Of a stretch of DNA of 26,748 bases, positions 1-7,836 are shown piece after piece. Made by a program: the position numbers and the translations under genes. Under the pieces are notes generated by a model. It saw only the letters and a list, made by a program, of their open reading frames with translations, searched no databases and was not told the DNA's origin. Position 1 is the stretch's first letter. Every line of letters starts with the position of its first letter. This DNA is from Sphingomonas sp. CCH9-E2 (GTDB lineage: Bacteria; Pseudomonadota; Alphaproteobacteria; Sphingomonadales; Sphingomonadaceae): assembly GCF_001557215.1 (NCBI RefSeq), contig NZ_LSJM01000015.1, positions 1 to 26,748 of the forward strand, given 5' to 3'.

Positions 1-171
1 GCGGCGGCACCGGCCAGCGGCGCGGCGAACGACGCGGTATCAGCCCTGCTCAACCTCGGCTTCAAACCCGCCGAAGCGAGCAACGCGGTGAATGCGGCAA
101 GCGATCAACTCGGGCCGGGCGCGACGCTTGACGCGCTGGTGCGGCTGGCGTTGCGGAAGGCAGCGAAGTAA
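1..171 (+). CDS. ruvA: Holliday junction helicase subunit RuvA, 3' end (partial)
   Basis: Only the last 56 codons are in the window; the gene enters from the left edge in frame 1 and ends with TAA. The visible protein is a helical C-terminal segment with NLGFKPAEA and a [12 protein letters not shown] end. This is the pattern of RuvA domain III, the flexible C-terminal domain that contacts the RuvB motor. RuvA binds Holliday junctions as a tetramer and loads RuvB for branch migration. The identity is supported by ruvB on the same strand further right (2349-3374). Oddly, the usual ruvA-ruvB adjacency is broken by about 2.2 kb carrying a xylanase and an orphan gene. The N-terminal OB fold cannot be checked here. 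Confidence 0.85.
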   Translation, partial: AAAPASGAANDAVSALLNLGFKPAEASNAVNAASDQLGPGATLDALVRLALRKAAK

Positions 172-190
172 GGGGCGTCCCTTCCCTCTT

Positions 191-220
191 CCGTCATGCT
201 GAACGTGTTTCAGCATCCAC
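191..220 (+). repeat. Palindromic repeat family A, copy 1
   Basis: A short REP-like unit: an 8-bp stem ATGCTGAA (196-203) pairs with TTCAGCAT (209-216), flanked by CCGTC on the left and CCAC on the right. The same unit occurs inverted at 326-356 and in the same orientation at 1849-1878. Copies 1 and 2 face each other across about 105 bases, so 191-356 could be one element with terminal inverted repeats. Repeats starting GTCATGCTGAAC are, from general knowledge, frequent in sphingomonad intergenic regions; this was not searched. Confidence 0.75.
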
Positions 221-325
221 TGAGCCCCGCAGCGACTGACCAGAGGCTCTATCTGCAACGGGCAGTCCATGGCGCCCTTGGCGCGACGCTCGGGACCAGG
301 TCTCGGGACAGCAGCCCGCCGCACG

Positions 326-356
326 GTGGATGCTGAAAGAAGGTTCAGCATGACGG
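326..356 (-). repeat. Palindromic repeat family A, copy 2 (inverted)
   Basis: Reverse-complement copy of the unit at 191-220. The stem ATGCTGAA (330-337) pairs with TTCAGCAT (344-351), and the outer bases GTGG and GACGG match the flanks of the other copies. The loop differs (6 bases here, 5 in the others). It ends 11 bases before the first operator-like box of the xylanase. Confidence 0.75.
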
Positions 357-367
357 GAGGAGTCAAA

Positions 368-381
368 GATAGCGCTACCAT
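368..381 (+). promoter_or_regulatory. xyl-box-like operator 1 (LacI-family site)
   Basis: The 14-base sequence GATAGCGCTACCAT has a palindromic TAGCGCTA core. The overlapping 14-mer read on the reverse strand is TGGTAGCGCTATC plus one base that is T here. The XylR-regulated xyl-box reported in Xanthomonas is, from memory, TGGTAGCGCTAACA, and the Caulobacter xylose promoter carries a similar core. A second identical box lies 35 bases downstream, both upstream of a xylanase, so a LacI-family xylose/xylan repressor is the likely partner. No such regulator gene is in the window. Confidence 0.6.
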
Positions 382-402
382 AATTCCGTTGCGCTCTGAA
401 TT

Positions 403-416
403 GATAGCGCTACCAT
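403..416 (+). promoter_or_regulatory. xyl-box-like operator 2 (LacI-family site)
   Basis: Exact 14-base repeat of the box at 368-381 (GATAGCGCTACCAT), starting 35 bases later. Here the preceding base is T, so the reverse strand reads TGGTAGCGCTATCA, one mismatch from the remembered xyl-box. It lies 65 bases before the xylanase start codon. Two boxes about 3.3 helical turns apart would suit cooperative binding or looping of a dimeric repressor; that is inference. Confidence 0.6.
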
Positions 417-480
417 CAACTCCGCCGGACATGATCCGGTCGTGCAGGCCCGCAAACGGGCCGCGAGGAGGAGAGAGAGG

Positions 481-1725
481 ATGCGGTCCCTTACCCGTCG
501 GGAAACCCTTGCCCTTGCCGGTGCGCTGGGCGTTGCCGCCTGTAGCGGAGGTGGATCGAGCGGCGGGGGCACCGTCTCCACCCCGTCACCGACCCCGACC
601 CCAAGTCCGTCTCCCAGCCCATCGCCGTCGCCCAGCCCGTCGCCCACGCCGACCCCGACCAGCACGCTCAAGGCTGCGGCTGCGGCCAAGCGCATGCGCT
701 TCGGTTCGACCTTCGCCTGGGCGTCGCCCGGCGCGGATGCCGGGTCGTTCAACAACCCGGCCTATGCGGCACTGCTCGAACGCGACTGCCAGCTGCTCGT
801 CCCCGAGAACGAGATGAAGTGGGAATATCAGTCGAGCGCGGAGAATGTGTACGACTGGACCCGCGCCGATCAGATGCTGGCTTATGCCGAGTCAAAAGGC
901 ATGGAGATGCGCGGCCATTGCTTCCTCTGGTATATTCAGGAGCGTTTCCCCGCCTGGCTGCGCAGCTATCCGATGGGCGCCGACCCGCGTGCCACGGCAG
1001 AGCGAATTGTGCGCACCCATGTCCAGAACACCGCGCGTCATTTCGGGAACCGCATCAAGAGCTGGGACGTGATCAACGAGGCGATCGATCCCGCGACCGG
1101 CAATGTCCGCACCAACATCCTGCACAATGCGGTGGGCGGCGATAATTCGATCCTCGACCTCGCCTTCCGCACCGCGCGCGCCGAGCTGCCGACGGCGGAG
1201 CTGGTCTATAACGACTATATGGATTGGGGTTCGACCACCCACCGCAACGGCGTGCTCACCCTGCTCCGCGGCTTTCGCGACCGGAGCGTGCCGGTCGATG
1301 CGCTGGGCATCCAGTCGCATATCGGCTTCTACTCCAGCGGCACCGCGCAGGACATCGCCAATGCCCAGATCCCGGCGATGCGGTCCTTCCTCGATGCGGT
1401 GGTGGCCCTGGGGTACAAGCTGATCATCACCGAATTCGACGTCAACGACCGCAACCGCACCGGCACCGTGGCGCAGCGCGACGAGGATGTCGCGGTCTAT
1501 GGCCGCGCCTGGCTCGACCTGTTGTTCAGCTACCCGCAGCTCAAGGACGTGCTCGTCTGGGGGATGAACGACAAATATAGCTGGCTGCAAAGCTTCGGCA
1601 CCCCGCGCCCCGACGGCCAGCCGCTGCGCCCGCTCCCCTATGATGCCAGCGCCCAGCCCAAGCGGCTCTACACCGCGATCGGCGACGCATTCGCCGCGAC
1701 GAGCGCGCGTCCCGCACCGACTTGA
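481..1725 (+). CDS. GH10 endo-1,4-beta-xylanase, Tat/lipoprotein-type, Pro-Ser linker
   Basis: Cleaves beta-1,4 bonds in xylan (EC 3.2.1.8) outside the cytoplasm. The 414-aa product starts at ATG 481, six bases after a GAGGAGGAG ribosome binding site; an upstream GTG (442) would bury the export signal. The N-terminus has a twin-arginine motif (TRRETLAL, residues 5-12) and a lipobox ending in Cys21 (GVAAC), so it is probably a Tat-exported lipoprotein. Residues 34-62 are a Thr-Pro/Ser-Pro linker including seven Ser-Pro pairs. The GH10 domain follows (about 66-405), with acid/base Glu200 in WDVINE and nucleophile Glu318 in ITEFDV, 118 residues apart, and a WGMNDKYSW motif near the end. It sits between ruvA and ruvB, with two xyl-box-like sites upstream and repeat copies on both sides. 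The domain call is secure; the anchoring is inferred. Confidence 0.93.
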   Translation: MRSLTRRETLALAGALGVAACSGGGSSGGGTVSTPSPTPTPSPSPSPSPSPSPSPTPTPTSTLKAAAAAKRMRFGSTFAWASPGADAGSFNNPAYAALLERDCQLLVPENEMKWEYQSSAENVYDWTRADQMLAYAESKGMEMRGHCFLWYIQERFPAWLRSYPMGADPRATAERIVRTHVQNTARHFGNRIKSWDVINEAIDPATGNVRTNILHNAVGGDNSILDLAFRTARAELPTAELVYNDYMDWGSTTHRNGVLTLLRGFRDRSVPVDALGIQSHIGFYSSGTAQDIANAQIPAMRSFLDAVVALGYKLIITEFDVNDRNRTGTVAQRDEDVAVYGRAWLDLLFSYPQLKDVLVWGMNDKYSWLQSFGTPRPDGQPLRPLPYDASAQPKRLYTAIGDAFAATSARPAPT

Positions 1726-1848
1726 CGACCGGGGAGGGGGATTGGCTTGCCGTAAGCGAACGGATAAGGAACGTTCGTGGCGAGCGTAATCCCCGATCTG
1801 GTCCTGAGTGGGAAGCGGTGACGTGAAGCGCGCCGCTGTCTCCACCTC

Positions 1849-1878
1849 CCGTCATGCTGAACTTGTTTCAGCATCCAC
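1849..1878 (+). repeat. Palindromic repeat family A, copy 3
   Basis: Third copy of the unit seen at 191-220, in the same orientation. The stem ATGCTGAA (1854-1861) pairs with TTCAGCAT (1867-1874), with loop CTTGT. It lies in the 207-base gap after the xylanase, which otherwise shows no gene and no convincing terminator. With copies 1 and 2 it brackets the xylanase. Confidence 0.75.
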
Positions 1879-1932
1879 CTCACTATCAGCGATGCTTTCA
1901 AACTCCACGCGCTCCAGTAGAGAGTTGACGAA

Positions 1933-2352
1933 ATGAGCGGAGAGCTTCTCGCTGATCCTTGGTGCCGTGTCGCGTCCGCTGCGACAGGGAACACCTTGCG
2001 TTTCACACGGCGGGAGAATGACTGGATAATAGATGTGGGCGAGCATTTGGGTTTTTGCGTCGAATGCATGTGGAGAATTCGTACTGCTGCAGGGATTGAA
2101 CTCGTCGATACGGATGACGGACAGATTTTCGGACTCCCCGCCCCCGTTGATGCCGAAGCGAGCGCGAACGGGCTCGTTGCAAATGCGCACCTTGTTGAAG
2201 TCGCGCTCGATGAGACCACGGCAGATTTGGCATTCCGCCTTTCCAATGGTTCGATTGTCGAAGTGCTAAGTAATTCTTCCGGCTACGAAAGCTGGCAGGC
2301 CTATCTTGGCGGTGAACTGATGGCCGTCGGTGGGGGCCAGGGATTGCGATGA
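1933..2352 (+). CDS. Hypothetical protein, 139 aa, overlaps the ruvB start
   Basis: Function not established. The 139-aa product has no signal peptide or membrane segment. It is predicted to be largely beta: an N-terminal strand pair around [15 protein letters not shown], then a C-terminal block with [13 protein letters not shown] and [10 protein letters not shown]. The ending (a 'nGs.iev' strand, then YESWQ and a Gly-rich tail) resembles small beta proteins such as DUF6188 and some immunity-type families; this is a weak recollection-based match. Its TGA overlaps the ruvB ATG in an ATGA junction, so ruvB may be translationally coupled to it. The ribosome binding site at ATG 1933 is weak. Codon use is less GC-biased at third positions than in ruvB (for example CATTTGGGTTTTTGC), which fits recent acquisition. 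Confidence 0.65.
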   Translation: MSGELLADPWCRVASAATGNTLRFTRRENDWIIDVGEHLGFCVECMWRIRTAAGIELVDTDDGQIFGLPAPVDAEASANGLVANAHLVEVALDETTADLAFRLSNGSIVEVLSNSSGYESWQAYLGGELMAVGGGQGLR

Positions 2353-3374
2353 CCGACCCCGACCGCATCCTCACCGCATCCCGCCGGCCCGAGGACATCG
2401 ACGCGGCGCTCCGGCCCAAGTCGCTTGACGAGTTCGTCGGCCAGCGCGCGGCGCGCGATAACCTGCGCGTGTTCATCGACGCCGCGCGCCAGCGCGGCGA
2501 TGCGCTCGATCATGTGCTGTTCTTCGGCCCGCCGGGGCTTGGCAAGACCACGCTGGCGCAGATCATCGCCAAGGAAATGGGCGTCGGCTTTCGCGCCACG
2601 TCCGGCCCGGTGATCGCCAAGTCGGGCGACCTTGCCGCGCTGCTCACCAATCTCGAGGATGGCGACGTCCTGTTCATCGATGAGATTCACCGCCTCGCCC
2701 CCGCGGTCGAGGAGGTGCTCTATCCCGCGATGGAGGATCGCGCGCTCGACCTGATGATCGGGGAGGGGCCGTCGGCGCGCAGCGTGCGCATCGATCTGCC
2801 GCGCTTCACCCTGGTCGGCGCGACGACACGACAGGGGCTGCTGACGACGCCGCTGCGCGACCGCTTCGGCATTCCGGTGCGGCTGCAATTCTATACGGTC
2901 GAGGAACTCACCCGCGTGGTCGCCCGCGCCGCCAACCTGCTCGACCTCTCCATTGCCGAGGATGGTGCGGCGGAGATTGCGCGGCGTTCGCGCGGCACAC
3001 CACGCATTGCGGGCCGGCTGCTGCGGCGGGTGCGTGACTTTGCCAATGTGGCGGGGGAGACGGTGGTTCATGCGCGCGCCGCCGATGCCGCGCTGAACCG
3101 GCTTGAGGTCGATGCGCTGGGCCTCGACGCGATGGACCGGCGCTACCTGACGATGATCGCCGACATCTATCGCGGCGGCCCGGTCGGCGTGGAGACGCTC
3201 GCCGCGGGCCTGTCGGAACCGCGCGACACGGTCGAGGAAGTGATCGAGCCCTATCTGATCCAGATCGGCATGATCGCCCGCACCGCGCGGGGCCGCTGCC
3301 TCAATGCGGCCGGGTGGAAGCATCTCGGCCTCAACCCGCCCGCCGGATCGCAGGACGGCCTGTTCGACGGGTGA
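2349..3374 (+). CDS. ruvB: Holliday junction branch migration ATPase RuvB
   Basis: AAA+ motor that pumps DNA through the RuvA-bound Holliday junction during recombinational repair. The 341-aa product is of normal family length. Visible motifs are Walker A GPPGLGKT (residues 60-67), Walker B with DEIH (111-114), a sensor-1 region with GATTR, and the RuvB-typical LRDRFG and C-terminal winged-helix segment ([15 protein letters not shown]). The start is ATG 2349, overlapping the stop of the upstream orphan gene by four bases. The upstream sequence GGGGCCAGGGATTGCG offers only a moderate ribosome binding site, so coupling may matter. ruvA lies on the same strand 2.2 kb upstream instead of next to it. 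Confidence 0.97.
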   Translation: MTDPDRILTASRRPEDIDAALRPKSLDEFVGQRAARDNLRVFIDAARQRGDALDHVLFFGPPGLGKTTLAQIIAKEMGVGFRATSGPVIAKSGDLAALLTNLEDGDVLFIDEIHRLAPAVEEVLYPAMEDRALDLMIGEGPSARSVRIDLPRFTLVGATTRQGLLTTPLRDRFGIPVRLQFYTVEELTRVVARAANLLDLSIAEDGAAEIARRSRGTPRIAGRLLRRVRDFANVAGETVVHARAADAALNRLEVDALGLDAMDRRYLTMIADIYRGGPVGVETLAAGLSEPRDTVEEVIEPYLIQIGMIARTARGRCLNAAGWKHLGLNPPAGSQDGLFDG

Positions 3375-3486
3375 CCGTACGGGCGGTGTGGTGCCACAGG
3401 GGCGCGGGCGGGCCTGCGATATCCGGACTATCGCTGCCACCCTCGGTTCGACTATCGGATGACACCGACCTTGTGGAAACGACGCC

Positions 3487-4848
3487 TTGACCGACCAGCC
3501 TTCCGCCGACCGTCTGAGCGAGGCGCGCGCCGCGCTGGCCACCGCGATGGCGTTGCACGAACAGGGCGATCTGGAGGGAGCCGAGGCGGGTTATCGCGCG
3601 GTTCTGGCGCTGGGTTATCGCGCGACTGACGTGCTGCCGTTGCTCGCCGGCCTGCTCGGTCGCCTCTCCCGCGCGGAGGATGCGCTCGCCGCATGGGAGC
3701 AACTGCTCGATCTGCAACCCGATCATGCCGTGGCGCTGCATGAAAAGGGGCTGACGCTGCACTGGCTGGGCCGTACTGCCGAGGCGGTCACGGCACTGGA
3801 ACAGGCTTGCGCGCTCGATCCGCACAATGCCATCGCGATCGGCAATCTGGCCGTTGTGCTCGCCGATGCCGGGCGCAACCATGCCGCGATCGGCGAGTTC
3901 CGCCGCGCACTCGCGCTACAGCCGGACAATCTGCATCTGTGCCATCAGCTGCGCCGGCTGGGTGCGGCATCGGTGCCGTTCTGGCATATCCCGATGATGA
4001 ACGACGCGCCACGCAACGACGCGTTCGAGGCGGCGATCAAGGCAGCGATCGCCGCCGTCGGCCCGGATGCGCAGGTGCTCGATATCGGTGCGGGCAGCGG
4101 CCTGTTGTCGCTGATGGCGGCGCGGGCCGGGGCGCAGCGGGTGGTGGCATGCGAGATGGAGCCGCTGATCGCCGAAATGGCGCAGCGCATCGTCGCGCAA
4201 AATGGCTATGCCGATCGCATCACCGTCCATGCCAAACCGTCCACCGACCTGGCTGTCGGGGTCGAGCTCGACGCGCCCGCGCAGATCCTCGTCTCCGAAA
4301 TCCTCTCGAGCGACCTGCTCACCGAGAAGGTGCTGGACACGTTCGAGGACGCGCATCGCCGCCTGCTCGCCCCCGACGCTTTGGTGATCCCGCGCGCGGC
4401 CGCCGCGATGGGGTGTCTGGTCGCGAGCGACACGCTGGCGGACTATGCCTTTGTCGGCGAGGTGTCGGGGTTCGACCTGTCGCCCTTCACCGACTTCGCA
4501 CAGCAACGCCTGCCGATCCATGGCACGATGACCGCATGGCAGCGGCTGTCCGACGACCATGAGCTGGTTCGCCTCGACCTGACCCAGGCCAAACACGACG
4601 CCCGGCTCACCCGCCTGTCCATCCCGGTCACCGCGAGCGGACGCGCGATAGGGATCGTGCAATGGATGCAGATCGACCTGTGGCCCGGCGTGACGTTCGA
4701 CAACCATCCCGACCGCTACACCGATGGCGGCTGGCTGCAGATCCTGCACAGCTTCCCCGCGCCGATCGACGTGGTCGCGGGCGAGACGCTCGATATCGCG
4801 GTCGGACATGACCGCATCACGCTGATCCTGCTGCCGCTGACCCGGTAG
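3487..4848 (+). CDS. TPR protein with PRMT-like (arginine methyltransferase) domain
   Basis: The 453-aa product has N-terminal tetratricopeptide repeats (about residues 5-150; ALHEQGDLEGAEAGYRAVLAL is the first) and a class I SAM methyltransferase half. The SAM motif VLDIGAGSG is at 197-205 and an acidic residue ends strand 2 (ACEMEP). The stretch SEILSSDLLTE places Glu271 and Glu280 nine residues apart, as in the 'double-E loop' of protein arginine methyltransferases. The C-terminal beta region has GGWLQ (414-418) where PRMTs have the THW loop, keeping Trp416 and Gln418. TPRs before a PRMT fold recall eukaryotic PRMT9; the catalytic region most recalls PRMT7. Automatic annotation might call it an L11 methyltransferase. 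The start is TTG 3487, since a stop lies at 3460-3462; ATG 3547 is an alternative that would clip the first TPR. Substrate unknown. Confidence 0.8.
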   Translation: MTDQPSADRLSEARAALATAMALHEQGDLEGAEAGYRAVLALGYRATDVLPLLAGLLGRLSRAEDALAAWEQLLDLQPDHAVALHEKGLTLHWLGRTAEAVTALEQACALDPHNAIAIGNLAVVLADAGRNHAAIGEFRRALALQPDNLHLCHQLRRLGAASVPFWHIPMMNDAPRNDAFEAAIKAAIAAVGPDAQVLDIGAGSGLLSLMAARAGAQRVVACEMEPLIAEMAQRIVAQNGYADRITVHAKPSTDLAVGVELDAPAQILVSEILSSDLLTEKVLDTFEDAHRRLLAPDALVIPRAAAAMGCLVASDTLADYAFVGEVSGFDLSPFTDFAQQRLPIHGTMTAWQRLSDDHELVRLDLTQAKHDARLTRLSIPVTASGRAIGIVQWMQIDLWPGVTFDNHPDRYTDGGWLQILHSFPAPIDVVAGETLDIAVGHDRITLILLPLTR

Positions 4849-4851
4849 AGC

Positions 4852-4878
4852 GGCGCCGGGGGACGGCCCCCCGGCGCC
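4852..4878. terminator. Strong GC hairpin between convergent genes
   Basis: A perfect 11-bp stem GGCGCCGGGGG (4852-4862) pairs with CCCCCGGCGCC (4868-4878) around a 5-base loop. It lies between the stop of the TPR-methyltransferase (+) and the stop of the OmpA-domain gene (-), where a shared terminator is expected. Neither side has a T tract, so it is not a textbook intrinsic terminator; it could block transcription or protect 3' ends of both messages. Confidence 0.5.
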
Positions 4879-4884
4879 AGCACC

Positions 4885-5757
4885 TTACAGTCCGTCAACC
4901 GCCTTGCTGACAAGGATGTTCACCGCCACGCGGCGGTTCTGCGCCTTGCCTTCCTCGGTGCTGTTGTCGGCCAGCGGGTCTGCCTCCGCCATGCCGGTCG
5001 GGGTCAGCATGCGATAGGGCTTCCACCCGCACGCCTGCTGCAGATGGTTGACCACCCGGCTCGCGCGCTTCTCGCTCAGCTCCTGGTTGAGCTCCTCCGG
5101 CCCGGTCGCGTCGGTATAGCCGACCACCAGCAGCAGCGCATTCTCCATCGACCCGGCCTGGCTCGCCGCGTTGCACAGCTCGGCCTTCGCCTGCGCACTC
5201 AGCACCGCCTTGCCGGTGTCGAAGTTCACATTGGTCGTGCCCTTGACGTTATACTGGTCGATATCGCCCACGCGGCCGCGCAGCGCCTCGGTCGCCGCGG
5301 TCTGCTCGGCAAAGCCCTGGCTGGTGCCGCTGCGGATCATTGCGGCGGTCTTCAAGTCCTTGTCGGCCAGCTTCACCTGCGCCGCCACCAGCCCGCCGCC
5401 GAACTGGCGCGTCTGCACGCTCACCGGCAGCCCGTTGAGCAGCGCGTCGCTGCCGCGCTTGGTCCGCCCCAGGCCGAGAAATCCGCCGGCCGAGCGGATC
5501 TGCGTCTCCTCGCTCACCGCGATCAGCGTCGGCGTGCCATCGGCGGCCGTCACCTGAATCTGGTTGCCCTGTCGCGCGGAGATCATCCCTTCGATCTCGG
5601 GCCCGGCAGGCAACTGCGCGAGCGGCGGCAGCGGTTCGCCCTGGATCGTGACCTGCTCGGTCGACTGCAGCGGCGCTTCCTGCGCAACCAGCGCGCTCGG
5701 CGCGGTCGCGGCGAGCAGGGCGGTGAGCGCGAGGGCACAGGAATGGATGGAACGCAT
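4885..5757 (-). CDS. OmpA-family outer-membrane/peptidoglycan-binding protein
   Basis: A 290-aa exported protein. The N-terminus is a Sec signal peptide (MRSIHSCALALTALLAATAP, then a likely cut after LVA before QEAP). The middle part (about residues 45-140) has strands of the type ISARQGNQIQVTAADG and SVQTRQFGGGLVAAQV, like the small beta domains of DUF5666-type proteins. The C-terminal OmpA-like domain (about 165-285) has VNFDTGKAVLS, LLLVVGYTD and an NRRVAVNI end, the region that grips diaminopimelate in peptidoglycan. There is no 8-strand OmpA barrel. ATG 5757 is preferred because the AGGAG site lies 7 bases before it; ATG 5763, two codons upstream, is only one base from that site. Expressed alone, downstream of the typA terminator. 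Confidence 0.85.
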   Translation of the reverse strand: MRSIHSCALALTALLAATAPSALVAQEAPLQSTEQVTIQGEPLPPLAQLPAGPEIEGMISARQGNQIQVTAADGTPTLIAVSEETQIRSAGGFLGLGRTKRGSDALLNGLPVSVQTRQFGGGLVAAQVKLADKDLKTAAMIRSGTSQGFAEQTAATEALRGRVGDIDQYNVKGTTNVNFDTGKAVLSAQAKAELCNAASQAGSMENALLLVVGYTDATGPEELNQELSEKRASRVVNHLQQACGWKPYRMLTPTGMAEADPLADNSTEEGKAQNRRVAVNILVSKAVDGL

Positions 5758-5890
5758 AGACATACTCCTGAAACTCAGCCCGTTACGGGGCTGCGGAGCA
5801 AAGCCCGCGTCGCGGCGAAGGTTCCGCCACCCGCCCCCCGAGTCCGGGCGGGCAGTGCGATCCGCGCGGCGGGTTGAGCAACCGGGCGAC

Positions 5891-5925
5891 CGCAAAAGGA
5901 AAGCGCCGGAGTTTCCCCCGGCGCT
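5891..5925 (-). terminator. Intrinsic terminator of typA
   Basis: Just downstream of the typA stop on the minus strand, AGCGCCGG pairs with CCGGCGCT (5902-5909 with 5918-5925), an 8-bp GC-rich stem with an 8-base loop. The minus-strand RNA continues with TTTCCTTTTGCG, a T-rich tail. Stem, position and tail fit a rho-independent terminator separating typA from the ompA-like gene. Confidence 0.7.
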
Positions 5926-5950
5926 CCCACTTAGTCTGATCCGAGAACCC

Positions 5951-7765
5951 TCAGGCCGCCTTCGCCCGGCTCGCGCGCTTGCGCTCATGCGGGTCCAGGT
6001 GGCGCTTGCGCAGGCGGATCGTCTTGGGCGTGACTTCGACCATCTCGTCATCGTCGATATAGGCGATCGCCTGTTCCAGCGTCATCTTCTTCGGCGGGGT
6101 CAGGCGGATCGCGTCGTCCTTGCCCGACGAGCGGACGTTGGACAGCTGCTTCGCCTTCATCGGGTTGACCTCAAGGTCTTCCGGCTTGGCATTCTCGCCG
6201 ATGATCATGCCCTCGTACAGCGCTTCGCCATGGCCGACGAACAGGATGCCGCGCTCTTCCAGCGTATTGAGCGAATAGGCGTTCGCCTCGCCCGAGCCGT
6301 TGGAGATCAGCACGCCATTCTTGCGGCCTTCGATCACGCCCTTGTGCGGGCCGTATTTCTCGAACAGCCGGTTCATGATGCCGGTGCCGCGCGTGTCCGA
6401 CAGGAACTCGCCGTGATAGCCGATCATGCCGCGGCTGGGCGCGCTGAAGGTGATGCGGGTCTTGCCGCCGCCCGAGGGACGCATGTCAGTCATCTCGGCC
6501 TTGCGCAGGTTCATTTTCTCGACCACCGCGCCCGAATGTTCGTCATCGACGTCGATGATGACGGTTTCGTACGGCTCCATCTTCTGGCCGTCTTCTTCCT
6601 GAAGCAGCACGCGCGGGCGGCTGATGCCGAGTTCGAAGCCTTCGCGGCGCATCGTTTCGATCAGCACGCCGAGCTGAAGCTCGCCACGCCCCGCGACTTC
6701 GAAACTGTCCCTGTCGGCGGCTTCGGTCACCTTGATCGCGACATTGCTCTCGGCTTCGCGCATCAGGCGGTCGCGGATCATGCGGCTGGTCACCTTGGTG
6801 CCCTCGCGCCCCGCCATCGGCGAATCGTTGACGGCAAAGCGCATCGACAGCGTCGGCGGATCGATCGGCTGCGCCTGGATCGGTTCGGAAACGCTGGTGT
6901 CGGCGATGGTGTTCGACACGGTCGCGACGGCCAGGCCGGCGAGGCTGATGATGTCGCCCGCCTGCGCCTCGTCCACCGGAACGCGCTCGAGGCCGCGGAA
7001 CGCCATGATCTTCGACGCACGGCCGGTTTCGATGACGTTGCCGTCCATGTCGAGGGCATGGATCGCCTGGTTCGCACGCACCTTGCCGCTGGTAACGCGG
7101 CCGGTGAGGACGCGGCCGAGGAAATTGTCGCGGTCGAGCAAAGTGACGAGGAAGGTGAAGGGCGCATCGACGTCCAACGCGGGCGGCGGGACATGGTCGA
7201 CGATCTTCTGGAACAAAGGCTCCAGCGTGCCTTCCCGCAGCGTCGGGTCTTCATTGGCGTAGCCGTTGCGACCCGAGGCGTAGAGGACCGGGAAGTCGAG
7301 CTGCTCGTCGGTCGCGTCGAGGCTGACGAACAGGTCGAACACTTCGTCCAGCACTTCCTGAATGCGCTCGTCCGGGCGGTCGATCTTGTTGACCACGACG
7401 ATCGGACGCAGGCCCAGCTTCAGCGCCTTGCCGGTCACGAACTTGGTCTGCGGCATCGCGCCTTCGGAACTGTCGACCAGCAGGATCACGCCGTCGACCA
7501 TCGACAGGATGCGCTCCACCTCGCCGCCGAAATCGGCGTGACCCGGGGTGTCGACGATGTTGATCCGCGTGCCGTTCCACTCGACCGAGGTCGGCTTGGC
7601 CAGGATGGTGATCCCGCGTTCCTTTTCCAGGTCGTTGGAATCCATCGCGCGCTCTTCGACGCGCTGATTGTCGCGGAAGGTGCCGGATTGACGGAAAAGC
7701 TGGTCGACGAGCGTGGTCTTGCCATGGTCGACGTGGGCGATGATCGCCACGTTGCGGAGGTTCAT
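5951..7765 (-). CDS. typA: Ribosome-associated GTPase TypA/BipA
   Basis: Translational GTPase of the EF-G family that binds ribosomes under stress and helps assemble 50S subunits. The 604-aa product is full length for the family. The P loop AHVDHGKTT is at residues 10-18, then the switch I region (ERGITILAK), [14 protein letters not shown] (G3) and NKIDRPDER (G4). Domain II, the EF-G-like C-terminal domains and the BipA-specific tail ([16 protein letters not shown] and [15 protein letters not shown]) follow. The start ATG 7765 has an AGGAA site upstream. It lies 71 bases downstream of the GGDEF-EAL gene on the same strand and is followed by a good intrinsic terminator. Confidence 0.97.
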   Translation of the reverse strand: MNLRNVAIIAHVDHGKTTLVDQLFRQSGTFRDNQRVEERAMDSNDLEKERGITILAKPTSVEWNGTRINIVDTPGHADFGGEVERILSMVDGVILLVDSSEGAMPQTKFVTGKALKLGLRPIVVVNKIDRPDERIQEVLDEVFDLFVSLDATDEQLDFPVLYASGRNGYANEDPTLREGTLEPLFQKIVDHVPPPALDVDAPFTFLVTLLDRDNFLGRVLTGRVTSGKVRANQAIHALDMDGNVIETGRASKIMAFRGLERVPVDEAQAGDIISLAGLAVATVSNTIADTSVSEPIQAQPIDPPTLSMRFAVNDSPMAGREGTKVTSRMIRDRLMREAESNVAIKVTEAADRDSFEVAGRGELQLGVLIETMRREGFELGISRPRVLLQEEDGQKMEPYETVIIDVDDEHSGAVVEKMNLRKAEMTDMRPSGGGKTRITFSAPSRGMIGYHGEFLSDTRGTGIMNRLFEKYGPHKGVIEGRKNGVLISNGSGEANAYSLNTLEERGILFVGHGEALYEGMIIGENAKPEDLEVNPMKAKQLSNVRSSGKDDAIRLTPPKKMTLEQAIAYIDDDEMVEVTPKTIRLRKRHLDPHERKRASRAKAA

Positions 7766-7836
7766 GTCGGTTCCTGGATGCCGCGGAAGCGCGGGTCGCG
7801 GGCGCCCTTAGCGGAAATGTCGCACTGCGGAAAGAC

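Larger units (their letters stand above)
172..480. other. Intergenic region ruvA-xylanase: repeats, operator boxes, leader hairpins
   Basis: This 309-base gap has no convincing gene. It holds two inverted copies of a palindromic repeat (191-220 and 326-356), two direct copies of a 14-base box with a TAGCGCTA core (368-381, 403-416), and two small leader hairpins. The hairpins are CCGGA/TCCGG at 424-428/434-438 and GGCCCG/CGGGCC at 447-452/457-462, the latter just before the GAGGAGGAG ribosome binding site of the xylanase. No clear -35/-10 pair could be assigned. Confidence 0.6.

Noticed and set aside
442..480. Upstream GTG start extending the xylanase by 13 residues
   Set aside because: It would place a basic tail before the twin-arginine/lipobox signal, and ATG 481 has the strong GAGGAGGAG site.
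595..665. Tandem short DNA repeat or CRISPR-like pattern
   Set aside because: It is the Ser-Pro/Thr-Pro linker of the xylanase; codons vary and there are no spacers.
3443..3462. A GGTTCGACT string after ruvB looks like a tRNA T loop
   Set aside because: The flanking bases do not form a T stem, and no acceptor, D or anticodon arms surround it.
2301..3542. A 413-codon open frame on the - strand
   Set aside because: Antisense of ruvB, with no domain and shadow-type composition.
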